The translations under genes were made by a program, and so were the position numbers. 51,890 bases of DNA from Desulfovibrio aminophilus (GTDB lineage Bacteria; Desulfobacterota; Desulfovibrionia; Desulfovibrionales; Desulfovibrionaceae): positions 1-51,890 of the forward strand of contig NZ_JAMHGA010000005.1 in NCBI RefSeq assembly GCF_023660105.1, given 5' to 3'. Each line of letters opens with the position of its first letter. Positions within the stretch are counted from its first letter, which is position 1. The notes under the pieces are model-generated. The model saw only the letters and a program-made list of their open reading frames with translations, made no database searches and was not told the origin of the DNA. This document shows, piece after piece, positions 50,811 through 51,890 of the stretch.

Positions 50811-51890
50811 ATGAGCGACGTGTATTCCTGTCGGCTGAGGCGCGGCCCGGACGGCCGCATCGCGGAGAAAATCGAAACCGTCCAGGGCCGTGACCGGCGC
50901 TGGGCCTACTCCTACGACGCGCGGGGACGGCTCACCGAGGCCCGCCTGGACCAGCGGCTGATCTGCCAGTGCTGCTACGACCGGGACGGCCGCAGGCAGC
51001 GGGACTACTTCCCGGCCTCCCACGGCTTCTCCACCCGCGACTACCGCTACACCCCGGACGACCGGCTCCTGGCGGCCGGAAACAACGGCTACGTCCACGA
51101 CGCCAACGGGTTCCGGTCCATCTGGAACTCCGAGGGCCGATACACGCTCTACGCCTACGCCCCGGACTACCGGCTGCTCCGGGTGGAGAAGCCGGACGAC
51201 GGCGTCGTGTTCGAGTTCGCCCACGACGAGGACGGCCGCCGCGCGGTCAAGTTCCGCGACGGCCGCCCGGTGGAGGCCTACCGCTGGCTCGACTTCCTGC
51301 GCCTGGCCGGGTTCCGCGACGTCGGCTGCTGGTACGAGTTCGCCTACGCCAGGGGCGAGCGCACGCCCTTGGCCATGCGCCGCGACGACGGCGCGGTTTT
51401 CCGGCTCCATTGCGACCAAATCGGCTCGCTGCGCGTGGTTGCGGACAGTGACGGTCATGTCCTAAAGGAAGTCCTGTACGATCCGTTCGGCGGGATCATC
51501 GAGGACTCCGCCCCGGACCTGCGCATCCCCATCGGCTTCGCGGGCGGGCTGCACGACCGCGACCTGGGCTTCGTCCGGTTCGGCTGGCGGGACTACGACA
51601 CCTTCACCGGCCGCTGGACCGCGCCCGACCCCCTGGGCGACGCGGGCGGCGACCCGGACTGGTACGGCTACTGCCTCGACGACCCGGTGAACGGGGTGGA
51701 CCCGTTGGGGCTGGAAGGCGGCTTCTGGGACGGGCTCAAAAAGATCGGGGCCGGATTCGGCAAGCTCTGGGACACCGCCCCGGCCGGTATCGGCGAGGCC
51801 ATGTCCAAGGGCGCGGACGGAGCGGGAGAGGCGATCGGCAAGACCGTTGACGCCTTCAAGACGAACGAGGACTTGCAAAAGTATACCGCC
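50811..51890 (+). CDS. Rhs-repeat-associated core protein, partial (runs off window)
   Basis: At least 360 codons from ATG 50811 (AGGGGGAAG upstream) and still open at the window end. YD-type repeats (YSYDARGRLTEARLD, CYDRDGRRQRDYFPA) and RLHCDQIGSLRVVADSDGHV lead to the Rhs core end RFGWRDYDTFTGRWTAPDPL and YGYCLDDPVNGVDPLGL, after which a variable C-terminal region begins (EGGFWDGLKKIGAGFGKLWD). Rhs proteins encapsulate a C-terminal toxin; this one is short, with about 280 residues before the core end and no visible N-terminal PAAR or secretion domain. The toxin and any immunity gene lie beyond the window. Confidence 0.88.
   Translation, partial: MSDVYSCRLRRGPDGRIAEKIETVQGRDRRWAYSYDARGRLTEARLDQRLICQCCYDRDGRRQRDYFPASHGFSTRDYRYTPDDRLLAAGNNGYVHDANGFRSIWNSEGRYTLYAYAPDYRLLRVEKPDDGVVFEFAHDEDGRRAVKFRDGRPVEAYRWLDFLRLAGFRDVGCWYEFAYARGERTPLAMRRDDGAVFRLHCDQIGSLRVVADSDGHVLKEVLYDPFGGIIEDSAPDLRIPIGFAGGLHDRDLGFVRFGWRDYDTFTGRWTAPDPLGDAGGDPDWYGYCLDDPVNGVDPLGLEGGFWDGLKKIGAGFGKLWDTAPAGIGEAMSKGADGAGEAIGKTVDAFKTNEDLQKYTA

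Overview
The window is GC-rich, gene-dense chromosomal DNA. It looks like a sulfate-reducing deltaproteobacterium of the Desulfovibrionaceae type. The evidence is a periplasmic [FeFe] hydrogenase (hydA-hydB) whose H-cluster cysteines fall at the classical Desulfovibrio positions, a tetraheme cytochrome c3-family protein, a HesB-like selenoprotein, many chemotaxis and two-component genes, and hemerythrin. Organism assignment is inference; no rRNA is present.

Layout. 1-5.1 kb: repeat cluster, lipoprotein, a 23-aa peptide gene, a hybrid histidine kinase with a solute-binding sensor domain, and two small coupled genes. 5.1-13.4 kb: tetraheme cytochrome, a Fic protein with a degenerate active site, hydAB, a nucleotidyltransferase/epimerase pair, cheV, a stand-alone receiver, and a PHP phosphoesterase with a small overlapping partner. 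13.4-19.4 kb: an 850-bp leader with duplicated hairpins before an RRM protein, an archaeal-type ATPase, a selenoprotein gene split by an in-frame TGA, mutM and murJ. 19.4-24 kb: a tightly overlapping run ending in a four-gene cassette that looks like a split SbcC/Rad50 with an SbcD/Mre11 nuclease. 24-33.5 kb: two chemoreceptors, trxC-sirtuin, hemerythrin, hydrolase and a ChaN-PDZ lipoprotein. 33.5-35.2 kb: an AT-richer island with a chimeric antitoxin, a RelE toxin and a membrane protein. 35.4-43.2 kb: a GNAT-deacetylase fusion, a DUF389 protein, and an operon joining a polar amino-acid ABC importer to lysine 2,3-aminomutase and beta-lysine acetyltransferase (N-epsilon-acetyl-beta-lysine osmolyte synthesis). 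43.4-51.9 kb: a PaaK-like ligase, tRNA-Lys and tRNA-Glu, an AT-rich lone nuclease, an orphan E1 alpha/beta pair, a secreted protein, a canonical Fic protein, and a short Rhs gene running off the window.

The most unusual global property is a dispersed hairpin repeat (called R1 here). It sits at, or inside, the 3' end of most genes, keeps a UUCG-type loop while its stems change in a compensatory way, and often supplies the last codons and the stop. A second, inverted-repeat-ended element (R2, MITE-like) and a third short palindromic repeat (R3) are nested among the R1 copies.
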